A stretch of 64,000 bases of DNA, from positions 1 to 64,000 of the forward strand of contig NZ_NBZV01000026.1 of assembly GCF_002379095.1 (NCBI RefSeq). Reading direction: 5' to 3'. Shown in pieces: positions 20,592-32,110 of this stretch. The notes below the pieces were generated by a model. It did no database searches, was not told where the DNA came from, and saw only the letters and a program-made list of their open reading frames with translations. The position numbers and the translations under genes are program-made. How positions within the stretch are numbered: position 1 is the first letter of the stretch; each line of letters starts with the position of its first letter. This DNA comes from Polaromonas sp. AER18D-145 (GTDB lineage: Bacteria; Pseudomonadota; Gammaproteobacteria; Burkholderiales; Burkholderiaceae_C).

Positions 20592-21455
20592 TCACCAGCC
20601 GGCCAAGGCGTAGGACAACGCGATGCCGGCGAACACCGTGAACCCCAGCCAGTGGTTCAGGCGAAAAGCCCTGAAGCAGTCGTCGCGCTCGCGCCGGCGG
20701 ATCAGCCAGCCATGCCACAACGCCTGCCCCAGCGCCACCACAATCGCTATGAAATAAATAGCTGGTTGCGAAATATCCATCAGGGCCCAGGCCCAAATAG
20801 ACAGGTAAATCAGGTAACTCGCCATGACCGCCGCCACGTCGAAGCGACCCAGCGTGATCGCCGAGGTTTTCATGCCGATCTTGAGGTCATCATCGCGGTC
20901 CACCATGGCGTATTCGGTGTCGTAGGCAATCACCCAAAAGAGATTGCCCAGCAACAGCAGCCAGGCCAGCGCCGGCACGCGCGACTGCACCGCGGCAAAC
21001 GCCATGGGAATGCCGAAGCTGAAGGCCACGCCCAACACCGCCTGCGGCATGGACACAAAACGCTTGGCATAGGGGTAGACCACGGCCACCGCCAGCGCGG
21101 CAAACGACCAGGCGATGGTGGCGGTGTTGGTGGTCAGCACCAGGCCAAAAGCCAGCAGCGCCAGCACCGCCCCCAGGATCAAGGCTTCCCGGACGGACAC
21201 CGCGCCACGCGTCACCGGGCGCTGCGCCGTGCGTTTGACATGCCGGTCAAACTCGCGGTCGGCGACGTCGTTGAGGCAGCAGCCGGCACTGCGCATCAGG
21301 ATGGTGCCCAAGGTGAACACCGTCAGCAGGTGCCAGCCGGGGAAACCGTGCGACGCGACCCACAGCGCCGACAGCGTGGGCCAGAGCAGCAACAACCAGC
21401 CGGCGGGTCGGTCCCAACGGATCAGTTGCAGGTAGAGGGCGAGTTTGTTTTTCAA
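20592..21455 (-). CDS. ubiA: 4-hydroxybenzoate octaprenyltransferase
   Basis: A 287-residue membrane prenyltransferase with about eight membrane segments. Both Asp-rich motifs are present: [15 protein letters not shown] (residues ~60-75) and [16 protein letters not shown] (~180). It attaches the polyprenyl tail to 4-hydroxybenzoate in ubiquinone synthesis. The coding region near the C-terminus (bases 20746-20787) matches the interspersed repeat family of this window. Confidence 0.95.
   Translation of the reverse strand: MKNKLALYLQLIRWDRPAGWLLLLWPTLSALWVASHGFPGWHLLTVFTLGTILMRSAGCCLNDVADREFDRHVKRTAQRPVTRGAVSVREALILGAVLALLAFGLVLTTNTATIAWSFAALAVAVVYPYAKRFVSMPQAVLGVAFSFGIPMAFAAVQSRVPALAWLLLLGNLFWVIAYDTEYAMVDRDDDLKIGMKTSAITLGRFDVAAVMASYLIYLSIWAWALMDISQPAIYFIAIVVALGQALWHGWLIRRRERDDCFRAFRLNHWLGFTVFAGIALSYALAGW
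20746..20787 (-). repeat. Interspersed repeat, copy 7, inside ubiA
   Basis: On the minus strand GGCCCTGATGG starts the element, TCGCAACCAGCTAT follows and ATAGC closes it, with the exact 23- and 9-base spacing of the other copies. It is read through in frame by ubiA (around [14 protein letters not shown]). Resemblance by chance cannot be excluded for this single copy. Confidence 0.55.
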
Positions 21456-21498
21456 GCCCTCAATTCTGGCACCACTCCCCCGCCCCGAATGCCAGCCC

Positions 21499-22017
21499 TT
21501 ATTCCTCCAGTAGGGAGCGCAGCATCCAGGCGGTCTGCTCGTGCACGGTCAGGCGCTGGGTCAGCAGGTCGGCGGTCGGCTGGTCGTCGGCCTTGTCGGC
21601 CACCGGGAACAACTCCCTGGCCGTGCGCGCCACCGCCTCATGGCCCGTCACCAGGATGCGCACCATCTCCAGCGCCTTGGGCGGGGTGGTGGGCGCGTCG
21701 GGCACCGAGGCCAGCTTGCTGAACTGCGCATACGAACCGGGCGCCGGATGGCCCAGCGAACGGATGCGTTCGGCCACCGGGTCCACCGCCGCCCACAGCT
21801 CGGTGTATTGCGTCATGAACATGGCATGCAGGGTGTTGAACATCGGCCCGGTCACGTTCCAGTGGAAGTTGTGCGTGGTCAGGTACAGCGTGTAGGTGTC
21901 CGCCAGCAAGCGGCTCAGGCCCTGGGCGATCGCGGCGCGGTCTTTTTCGCCGATGCCGATGTTGATGGGCGGCGCGCCAGTGCGGCCGGCGGAAACCTTG
22001 GGAGACGTTTTGGCCAT
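21499..22017 (-). CDS. dps: Dps-family ferritin-like DNA-binding stress protein
   Basis: A 172-residue protein. The ferroxidase region reads [12 protein letters not shown], then [22 protein letters not shown], which gives the inter-subunit His/Asp/Glu ligands of Dps. The lysine-containing N-terminal tail could bind DNA. It stores iron by using hydrogen peroxide and protects DNA. It lies downstream of oxyR on the same strand (113-bp gap), which fits OxyR-linked oxidative stress control, although no clear OxyR site was found. Confidence 0.92.
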   Translation of the reverse strand: MAKTSPKVSAGRTGAPPINIGIGEKDRAAIAQGLSRLLADTYTLYLTTHNFHWNVTGPMFNTLHAMFMTQYTELWAAVDPVAERIRSLGHPAPGSYAQFSKLASVPDAPTTPPKALEMVRILVTGHEAVARTARELFPVADKADDQPTADLLTQRLTVHEQTAWMLRSLLEE

Positions 22018-22130
22018 GGTGTGTCCTTGATTGAAAGAGTCTGGACTTCACTCTAAGCAATCGGCAAGCGCAAGGCAACAGTCAAACTGCATCGCCCTGA
22101 TAGGCATCATGAAATGCCTGCGGGCGCCGC

Positions 22131-23114
22131 TCAGGACAGGCGTGTCACGCCCGGCAGTTCGCAGGCGTATATCGCGTTGCGCAAGGCGGCGATCGCTTCG
22201 TAACGGGTGAAACTGCGGCGCCAGGCCAGCACCACACGCCGCGTCGGCACATGGCCCTCAAACGGCAGGTAACGGATGTAAGAGGGCAACTCCGGCACTT
22301 CCCGGCTTTTGGCTTTTGAAACGGCTTTGGCAGGCGCCGGCGGCAGCAGGGCCTCCTTGGGCACGCTCAGCCGCGGCACCAGCGTCACCCCCATGCCGGC
22401 CGCCACCATGTGTTTGATGGTCTCCAGCGACGAGCCTTCAAAACTCTTGCGTATGCCCTCGGCATTGCTCGAAAACCGGGCGAACTCGGGGCAGACCTCA
22501 AGCACGTGGTCGCGAAAGCAGTGGCCGGTGCCGAGCAGCAGCATGGTTTCTTTCTTCAGTTCTTCGGCGGTGATGTTGCTGCGTGCGGCCAAGGGGTGGT
22601 TGCTCGGCACGGCCGCCATGAAGGGTTCGTCATACAACGGCGCAATCGCCAGGTTGGTGTCGGGAAAAGGTTCGGCCAGGATGGCGCAGTCGATCTCGCC
22701 GGTGCGCAGCTCTTCGAGCAGCTTGACGGTGAAGTTTTCCTGCAGCATCAAGGGCATCTGCGGCGTGAGCGCAATCGCCTGACGCACCAGGTCGGGCAGC
22801 AGGTAGGGGCCGATGGTGTAGATCACCCCCAGGCGCAAGGCACCGGCCAGCGGGTCCTTGCCGCGCTTGGCAATCTCGCGGATGCTGTCGGCCTGCTCCA
22901 GCACACTTTGCGCCTGGCGCACGATCTCTTCACCCAGCGGCGTCACCGTGATCTCGTTGGCGTTGCGCTCGAACAGCTTGACCTGCAGCTCTTCTTCGAG
23001 CTTCTTGATCGCCACGCTCAGGGTCGGCTGCGACACATGGCAGGCCTCGGCGCCCCTGCCAAAATGTTTCTCGCGGGCGACGGCCACGATGTATTTGAGC
23101 TCTGTGAGAGTCAT
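22131..23114 (-). CDS. oxyR: Hydrogen-peroxide sensor/regulator OxyR (LysR family)
   Basis: A 327-residue LysR-type regulator. The N-terminal winged HTH starts MTLTELKYIVAVAREKHFGR; the effector domain contains GTGHCFRDHVLEVCPEF with C199 and C208, the exact disulfide pair of E. coli OxyR. It activates peroxide defence genes; dps is next downstream. Its ATG overlaps (ATGA) the stop of a short upstream ORF that begins with a second copy of the first ten OxyR codons. The ribosome site before this ATG (CCAGG) is weak. Confidence 0.93.
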   Translation of the reverse strand: MTLTELKYIVAVAREKHFGRGAEACHVSQPTLSVAIKKLEEELQVKLFERNANEITVTPLGEEIVRQAQSVLEQADSIREIAKRGKDPLAGALRLGVIYTIGPYLLPDLVRQAIALTPQMPLMLQENFTVKLLEELRTGEIDCAILAEPFPDTNLAIAPLYDEPFMAAVPSNHPLAARSNITAEELKKETMLLLGTGHCFRDHVLEVCPEFARFSSNAEGIRKSFEGSSLETIKHMVAAGMGVTLVPRLSVPKEALLPPAPAKAVSKAKSREVPELPSYIRYLPFEGHVPTRRVVLAWRRSFTRYEAIAALRNAIYACELPGVTRLS

Positions 23115-23251
23115 CCTGGTTCACCATTTCTGCAAGCGCCTGCGGCCGTCGCCAACGATCTTGTCCGGGGGTCGATCCCCACAAGCGGGGCCCCTCGCCC
23201 TGTCCCTCCCAAGATCCCAGCCACGATGTATTTGAGTTCGGTGAGCGTCAT
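23111..23251 (-). other. 46-codon leader ORF starting with a duplicated oxyR head
   Basis: From the ATG at 23251 the frame reads MTLTELKYIVAG and then diverges, ending at 23111 with a TGA that overlaps the oxyR ATG. The first 32 nt (23220-23251) match oxyR 23083-23114 with three differences, all at third codon positions. The 105 bp between the copies is GC-rich with several short hairpins. It may be the remains of an insertion or recombination, or a translated leader coupled to oxyR. No family is recognised. Confidence 0.5.
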
Positions 23252-23334
23252 GGGCTTATTGTGCGGCTTTTCCCCCGCAATGGCGCCAGTACCGCCCGTC
23301 CTGGTGGGAGGCAACAGTACACACCGCTCAACAG

Positions 23335-23838
23335 CTACTCCAGTTTTTGATCCTCGCTCTTGGCTTCGGCCATGGCCTCCGGCTCCAGATGCTCGGCAAA
23401 GGTGTTCAGCCGGATAAAAACACCCCAGCCTGCCAGCAAGACGCCAACGGCGACCAGGAAGGCCGCCACGCTGGCGAGCTCTGCCGGGTCATCATGAATC
23501 ACCTTGAAGCTTGCAACCAGCCCTTCCACGGCAAGCGCAATGACGATGACCACCAGAAAACGCGACAGGTAGCGGCGCACCCGTGTTGGCGCGCTGACCT
23601 GCACTTCGCGGATCACCTCTTCCTCGAGAATGGTCTGTGCAATTTGCAGCGCAACAACGGCCACCGCGATCAGGCCAATCGCTTCGATAATCCCCTGTGC
23701 GGCCGATGCATTGAGACCGCCGGCCAGCGCCGTCCAGCCGGTACGTGCAGCAATGCCCACGATCACCAGGGAAGCGATGGCAAAAAGAACCGCGATCAGG
23801 ACGTGGATGGAGGCAAACAGGCGCAAGAATATTTTCAT
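23335..23838 (-). CDS. Four-helix integral membrane protein of unknown function
   Basis: 167 residues from MKIFLRLFASIHVLI (an alternative start 8 codons upstream at 23862). Four hydrophobic segments are visible, near residues 5-30, 50-75, 95-118 and 128-152, with a charged cytoplasmic-like loop (EEEVIREVQVSAPTRVRRYLSRF) between the second and third. The tail is acidic and charged. The layout resembles PsiE-like small membrane proteins, but I do not recognise a firm family. It stands alone between oxyR and recG. Confidence 0.6.
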   Translation of the reverse strand: MKIFLRLFASIHVLIAVLFAIASLVIVGIAARTGWTALAGGLNASAAQGIIEAIGLIAVAVVALQIAQTILEEEVIREVQVSAPTRVRRYLSRFLVVIVIALAVEGLVASFKVIHDDPAELASVAAFLVAVGVLLAGWGVFIRLNTFAEHLEPEAMAEAKSEDQKLE

Positions 23839-23889
23839 CAGAAGATGGTAGCAGCGCCGCATGGGCTCCGCCCATTTGAAATGCCCCCA

Positions 23890-26121
<2,232 letters not shown>

Positions 26122-26138
26122 GGGACAATTGTGCCTTC

Positions 26139-27185
26139 ATGAACACGCCTTTCAAGCTCAGTGATTTTGATTTCACACTCCCCGACGAACTGATCGCCCA
26201 GCACCCGGCCGCCGAACGCAGCGCCTCGCGCCTGCTGGACGGCCGGGGCGACACCCCTGTGGACCGGCGTTTTACCGATCTGCCGGACCTGCTGCAGCCC
26301 GGCGACCTGCTGGTGCTCAACGACACCCAGGTCGTCAAGGCGCGGCTGTTCGGGCAGAAAAGCAGCGGCGGCCGGCTGGAACTACTGATCGAGCGGGTGC
26401 TCTCGCCCACGCCGCAGGCCGGCCATGAAGTCGCCGCCCACATGAAGGTCAGCAAGAAGCCGCTGCCGGGCGCGGTGCTGCAGATGGACGGTGGCTTCAC
26501 CGCCACGCTGCTGGGCCGCTGGCCCCACGAGGACGGGCCGCTGTACCGCTTCGCCCTGAGCAGCGATCCGTATGCGCTGATGGCCAGCCACGGCCATGTG
26601 CCGCTGCCGCCCTACATCACCCACACCGACTCGGCCGTGGACGAGCAGCGTTACCAGACGGTGTTTGCCAAAAATCCGGGCGCGGTCGCCGCACCAACCG
26701 CCGCGCTGCATTTCGATGACGCGGTGCTGGCCCGGCTGGAAGCCCGCGGCATCCAGCGCGCCAGCGTGACCCTGCACGTCGGTGCCGGCACCTTCCAACC
26801 CGTCAAGACCGAGAACATCGCCGATCACCAGATGCATTTCGAGCGCTTCGAAGTGCTGCCAGCGACGCTGCAGGCCATCCGGGAGTGCAAGGCGCGCGGC
26901 GGCCGCGTGGTCGCGGTCGGCACCACCAGCGTGCGCGCCCTCGAGTCGGCGGCCAGATTCGGACCCGACTGCAAGGACACCAACATCTTCATCACCCCGG
27001 GCTTCGAGTTCCAGGTGGTGGACCTGCTGCTGACCAATTTCCACCTGCCCAAAAGCACGCTGATGATGCTGGTCAGCGCCTTTGCCGGCTACGAACACAT
27101 CATGGCGCTGTACCGCCACGCCATCGCCCAGCGTTACCGCTTTTTCAGTTATGGCGACGCCATGCTGCTGCAACGACGCCCCTGA
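26139..27185 (+). CDS. queA: tRNA preQ1(34) S-adenosylmethionine ribosyltransferase-isomerase
   Basis: 348 residues from the ATG at 26139 ([23 protein letters not shown]). This is the standard start; the open frame extends upstream inside the recG start. Signatures include [32 protein letters not shown] and the C-terminal [17 protein letters not shown]. It adds the epoxycyclopentane ring in queuosine synthesis. tgt follows 12 bp later; together they install and modify queuine precursor in tRNA. Confidence 0.96.
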   Translation: MNTPFKLSDFDFTLPDELIAQHPAAERSASRLLDGRGDTPVDRRFTDLPDLLQPGDLLVLNDTQVVKARLFGQKSSGGRLELLIERVLSPTPQAGHEVAAHMKVSKKPLPGAVLQMDGGFTATLLGRWPHEDGPLYRFALSSDPYALMASHGHVPLPPYITHTDSAVDEQRYQTVFAKNPGAVAAPTAALHFDDAVLARLEARGIQRASVTLHVGAGTFQPVKTENIADHQMHFERFEVLPATLQAIRECKARGGRVVAVGTTSVRALESAARFGPDCKDTNIFITPGFEFQVVDLLLTNFHLPKSTLMMLVSAFAGYEHIMALYRHAIAQRYRFFSYGDAMLLQRRP

Positions 27186-28361
<1,176 letters not shown>

Positions 28362-28391
28362 CCCGCTGTCCATCAAAGACAAGGAACTCCC

Positions 28392-29393
28392 ATGAAATAC
28401 CGCCGCCTTGGAAACAGCAACCTGAAGGTGTCCGTCCTGTGCCTGGGCACCATGATGTTCGGCGAGCAGACACCGGACGGCGAGGCGGCGCGCATCGTCG
28501 CTTCGGCGAAGGAGCACGGCATCAATTTCATCGACACGGCCGACGTTTACAACGAAGGCAAGTCCGAAACCCTGCTGGGCAAACTGCTGGCCGGACAGCG
28601 CCCGCACTGGGTGTTGGCCAGCAAGCTGGGCAACCAGGCCGGCCAAGGCGTGAACCAGGGACACTATTCGCGCAGCTGGATCATGCAGCAGACCGATGCC
28701 ATCCTGGCGCGGCTGGGCACCGACTACCTCGACATCCTGTACCTGCACCGCGACTTCCACGGCGAAAACCTCGACGAGGCGGTGCGCGCGCTGGGCGACC
28801 TGATACGCGCCGGGAAAATTCGCAGCTTTGGCCTGTCCAACTTCCGCGGCTGGCGCATTGCCGAGATCATGCGCATCTGCGAGAAAACCGGCGTGCCGCA
28901 GCCGGTGGTCTGCCAGCCCTATTACAACCTGCTCAACCGTGGCCCCGAAGTCGAAATCCTGCCGGCCTGCGGCCACTACGGCCTGGGCGTCGTGCCCTAC
29001 AGTCCGCTGGCGCGCGGCGTGCTCACCGGCAAGTACCCGCCGGGCCAGCCGCCGGCCCAGGGCACACGCGCCGGCAGCGGCGACAAACGCATCCTGGAAA
29101 CCGAGTTTCGCGAAGAGTCACTGGTGATCGCCCAGAAGATCAAGGCGCGCTGCGAAGCCAAAGGCTGGGTGCCGGGGCAGTTTGCCGCCGCCTGGGTGCT
29201 GGCCAATCCGCTGGTCAGTTCGGTGATTGCCGGGCCACGCCTGCTCTCGCACCTGGAAGATGTCTATGGCGCGACCGACTTGGTGCTGGACAGCGACGAC
29301 GAGGCCTTCATCGATGAGCTGGTGATTCCGGGCCACGCCTCCAGCCACGGCTACAACGACCCGAGCTACCCCTTTTACGGTCGCCCGGTCTGA
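28392..29393 (+). CDS. Aldo/keto reductase
   Basis: A 333-residue NADPH-dependent oxidoreductase of the AKR superfamily. The catalytic tetrad is visible: D48 and Y53 in INFIDTADVYNEG, K78 in VLASKLG and H119 in ILYLHRD. The C-terminal cofactor segment VIAGPRLLSHLEDVYGA fits. Substrate is unknown. It lies 30 bp after tgt and may be on the same transcript; repeat copy 3 follows its stop codon. Confidence 0.9.
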   Translation: MKYRRLGNSNLKVSVLCLGTMMFGEQTPDGEAARIVASAKEHGINFIDTADVYNEGKSETLLGKLLAGQRPHWVLASKLGNQAGQGVNQGHYSRSWIMQQTDAILARLGTDYLDILYLHRDFHGENLDEAVRALGDLIRAGKIRSFGLSNFRGWRIAEIMRICEKTGVPQPVVCQPYYNLLNRGPEVEILPACGHYGLGVVPYSPLARGVLTGKYPPGQPPAQGTRAGSGDKRILETEFREESLVIAQKIKARCEAKGWVPGQFAAAWVLANPLVSSVIAGPRLLSHLEDVYGATDLVLDSDDEAFIDELVIPGHASSHGYNDPSYPFYGRPV

Positions 29394-29404
29394 GCCGGAA
29401 GACC

Positions 29405-29460
29405 GCTATTGAATCAGTAGCTGCCTGCGCCCATTGCATAAGGGCTGCAGGCAGTTTTTA
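29405..29460 (-). repeat. Interspersed ~55-bp repeat, copy 3
   Basis: Reverse-oriented copy: on the minus strand it reads an A-rich block, AGCCCTTATG, GGGCGC, CAGCT and ATAGC with the fixed 23/9 spacing. It fills the space between the convergent aldo/keto reductase and Ig-repeat protein genes. Confidence 0.8.
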
Positions 29461-29475
29461 CTGAGAATTTCCGGC

Positions 29476-30819
29476 TTAACCCTGCTTCTGGAACAGCACC
29501 AGCTTGGTCTGGGTGGCGACCATGCCGTCCTTGCCGGCCGTCATCGACACCTCGTAACGCGTGCCGGGCAGCGGAAACTGCGGCGAGAAGCTGAACGAGA
29601 AGTTGCCGTTGCCATCGGCCTGAACCCGCTGCGTCAGCAAATCCTGGTTCATGCCAAACAGGCCGGCGAGCGTTCCGACGGCGCTGACCTTGACATCCAC
29701 CACCGCGCCTGGGGCGGTGCGGCCGCGCACCACCACCGGGCTGCCTTCCACCGAAGCGTTGTTGGCGTGGCTGGTCACCTGCAACAGCACGGTGGCAGGC
29801 GCGGCGCTCACGGCGGCAGCCACGTCGAAGGTCCAGGTCTGGCGCACGGCATTGCCAACCATGTCCTTGGCCGTCACGTCCACCGCGTAGCGGCCAGCGG
29901 GCAGGTCTGCGCGGTAGGTGAAGAACTGCGGCGTGATCTGGGTGGCGGCGGTGACATCGCGCCCCGCCAACATGAGGCGCACGCTTTTCGGGTCCACGCC
30001 CACGCCGCCTGCATCGTCAAAGGTGCCGGACACCGAGGTGTTGGCGCTGCGCGTGATCGACTCACCGTCGCGTGGCGACAGGTTGCGGATCACCGGCGGC
30101 TTCGCATCGGCCATCAGCGGCTGGGTCAGGGTCGAGGTGACCGCGCGGTCGCCGACACGCAGGGTGGCGACGACAGGCCGTGACGGCGCCAGGTTGTCCA
30201 GGCGACGGATGGTGTAGGCGCCCTCATAAACACCGGGTCGCACTTCGCGCATCGCGACATTGTTGATGACACCGGGAATGTCGAACTCCGCCGTACCGCC
30301 CGGCGCGCCGTTCAGCGTGAAGCGCAGTTCAGCGCCAGGCTCGAGCTTGTCGACCGGCGCCACCGAGAAGCGGTCGATTTTCAGGCCGGGGGGCGGGGCT
30401 ACAGCAACCGGCGGAGCCACGGGAGCGTTCGAGCCTGCAATGCCGGCCGGGAAACTGTAGTTGGCCACGACGCTGCGGTTGCGCACGCGCAGCGTGGCGC
30501 GGATGGGACTGTTTTCGGCAATCCGGTCCTGGCGCCGGATGGTGTAGCTTCCCGTATAAACGCCGCGGGAGGTTTCCTTCAGCACAATTGTGCGCGGAAC
30601 GCCGCGCACGCTGACACTGACTTTCCCACGCGGCGTTGCTTCCACAGTGAACTCCAGATCGGCCCCGGCAGTGAGGCCACCATCAGAGTCCACCTCCAGC
30701 GACCGCAACTCGGGCGCGGCTGGTTGCGCCATGGCGGTGCCCGGCAGGGCGAGCAGGGCCGTGGCGGCGGGAAGCAGCAGGAAAAAGGCTGCCACCTGGT
30801 TGCGTATCTGTTTTTTCAT
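29476..30819 (-). CDS. Exported multi-Ig-domain protein of unknown function
   Basis: 447 residues from the ATG at 30819; the frame extends upstream to 31161 through sequence antisense to nothing recognisable and lacks a start signal. A signal peptide (MKKQIRNQVAAFFLLLPAA...AMA) is followed by two homologous ~95-residue beta domains. Each has a GVYxGxYTIRRxD motif (VYTGSYTIRRQD, VYEGAYTIRRLD) and ends in ATLRV. After them come one Ig-like 'sign-switch' domain (VIRNLSPRDGESI...RYAVDVTAKDMVGN) and a last beta domain. It is probably periplasmic or surface-bound. The gene upstream on the same strand encodes a zinc-ribbon membrane protein. No enzyme motif is visible. Confidence 0.75.
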   Translation of the reverse strand: MKKQIRNQVAAFFLLLPAATALLALPGTAMAQPAAPELRSLEVDSDGGLTAGADLEFTVEATPRGKVSVSVRGVPRTIVLKETSRGVYTGSYTIRRQDRIAENSPIRATLRVRNRSVVANYSFPAGIAGSNAPVAPPVAVAPPPGLKIDRFSVAPVDKLEPGAELRFTLNGAPGGTAEFDIPGVINNVAMREVRPGVYEGAYTIRRLDNLAPSRPVVATLRVGDRAVTSTLTQPLMADAKPPVIRNLSPRDGESITRSANTSVSGTFDDAGGVGVDPKSVRLMLAGRDVTAATQITPQFFTYRADLPAGRYAVDVTAKDMVGNAVRQTWTFDVAAAVSAAPATVLLQVTSHANNASVEGSPVVVRGRTAPGAVVDVKVSAVGTLAGLFGMNQDLLTQRVQADGNGNFSFSFSPQFPLPGTRYEVSMTAGKDGMVATQTKLVLFQKQG

Positions 30820-30938
30820 GATGTTCAAACCTTGTAAATGGGTTTGCCCACTGTGATGGCAGCGCAGCGCGAAACCTGTAGGCGCCGGGGATCGCCGGCC
30901 GTAGGCGGCCAGCGGGAAGCACCAAGGACAAGACGCCG

Positions 30939-32039
30939 TCAGCCCATGGGTATCGGGCCTGCCTGCGCGGCAGCGCCGGGGGCAGGCTCGGGAAGCGGCC
31001 TCGGCCGCTTGCCATCGGCACCGCAAGCGTGGCAGAACTTGGCAAACGCACTCTTGCGCGCGGTGCACTGCGGGCAATGGTCGAACAGGCCGATGCCGCA
31101 GTGCGGGCAGAAGTCGATCTCCGGGTTTTTCAGGTCCACCGCCCGCTCGCAGCCGGGGCACACCCCCTTGGACAGGCGGGTGAGCGCCGTGTCATAGCTC
31201 AACTCCTCACGGCGCTGCGCATCGGGCAGCTGCTCGGCGAGTTTCTGCTTTTCCAGGTAGCGGTTCAGCGAAACAATCGCCTGCCGCCCGACCAGCACCG
31301 TGATGAGGATGCCGACGATGTAGCGCACATAACCGCCGTAACTGGGCAGGTAGGGCACGAGCTCCACAAAAAAAGCGAACAGTGCAAAAAAGATGAAGCC
31401 CCAGACAAAGGGCCAGTAGGTGCTTTTGCGCTTTTTGGCAAACAGCCAGCCGGCCGCCACCAGCAGCGGCAGGGTCAGGGCCAGCCGGTACAAAAACACG
31501 CGCAGCTCCTGGGCGCGCCGCGCGCTCTGCCACTTGTCCTGCGCCGCGCGCTCCAGCTCAGCGATGCGTTCACGCGTGCGCGTGGCGCCCTGGCTGGCGT
31601 CCAGTGCCTTCTGCTGCTCGGCCTCCATCGCGGCCAGCGCCTGCCGCTCGGCCGCCTTCAGGCCATCCAGCGCGCGTGTCCGTTCGATCAGCTCCGGGTC
31701 CTGTTCGGCCCGTTCGGTCGCCCGCCGCGTCGCCAGCCAGTTGCTGAAGGTCTCGCTGGCCGAGCGCGAATTGGCCTGCGCCACGCGCAGCTTGAGCCTG
31801 GCCTGATCCAGCGCTTCCTGCGCCTGGCGACCCTGGCGTTCCGCCGTCTTGAGGTTCTCGCGCGCCTGGGTAGCGGCGGGCTGCTCGATGAAATCGTCCA
31901 GAGACAGGGTTTTCTCGACCTGCGGCAGGTCGCCCACGATCGTGCTGCCCAGCCCGATGAGGAAGGCGGCAAAGACAAAGGCAACCAGCCAGAGGCCGCG
32001 CTGAAACCATTTTTCGGACAGGCGTAATGCTTTGCTCAC
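30939..32039 (-). CDS. Coiled-coil membrane protein with double zinc ribbon
   Basis: A 366-residue protein. A membrane segment at ~15-35 is followed by a long Ala/Glu/Arg-rich coiled coil (~50-185), probably periplasmic. Three more membrane segments follow (~185-275), then a cytoplasmic tail with two zinc ribbons: CPGC and CPHC (~302-325), then CPQC and CHAC (~332-352). I recognise no family function. The layout suggests envelope stress sensing or a scaffold linking envelope to cytoplasm, which is only inference. It is upstream of the Ig-repeat protein gene on the same strand (119 bp). Confidence 0.7.
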   Translation of the reverse strand: MSKALRLSEKWFQRGLWLVAFVFAAFLIGLGSTIVGDLPQVEKTLSLDDFIEQPAATQARENLKTAERQGRQAQEALDQARLKLRVAQANSRSASETFSNWLATRRATERAEQDPELIERTRALDGLKAAERQALAAMEAEQQKALDASQGATRTRERIAELERAAQDKWQSARRAQELRVFLYRLALTLPLLVAAGWLFAKKRKSTYWPFVWGFIFFALFAFFVELVPYLPSYGGYVRYIVGILITVLVGRQAIVSLNRYLEKQKLAEQLPDAQRREELSYDTALTRLSKGVCPGCERAVDLKNPEIDFCPHCGIGLFDHCPQCTARKSAFAKFCHACGADGKRPRPLPEPAPGAAAQAGPIPMG

Positions 32040-32110
32040 GGAGGCTCCATTTCCTGGAAAAAAATAAGTAACGGGGGTGGTGGCAATCGGACGAGGGCAG
32101 GCCGGCCGCT

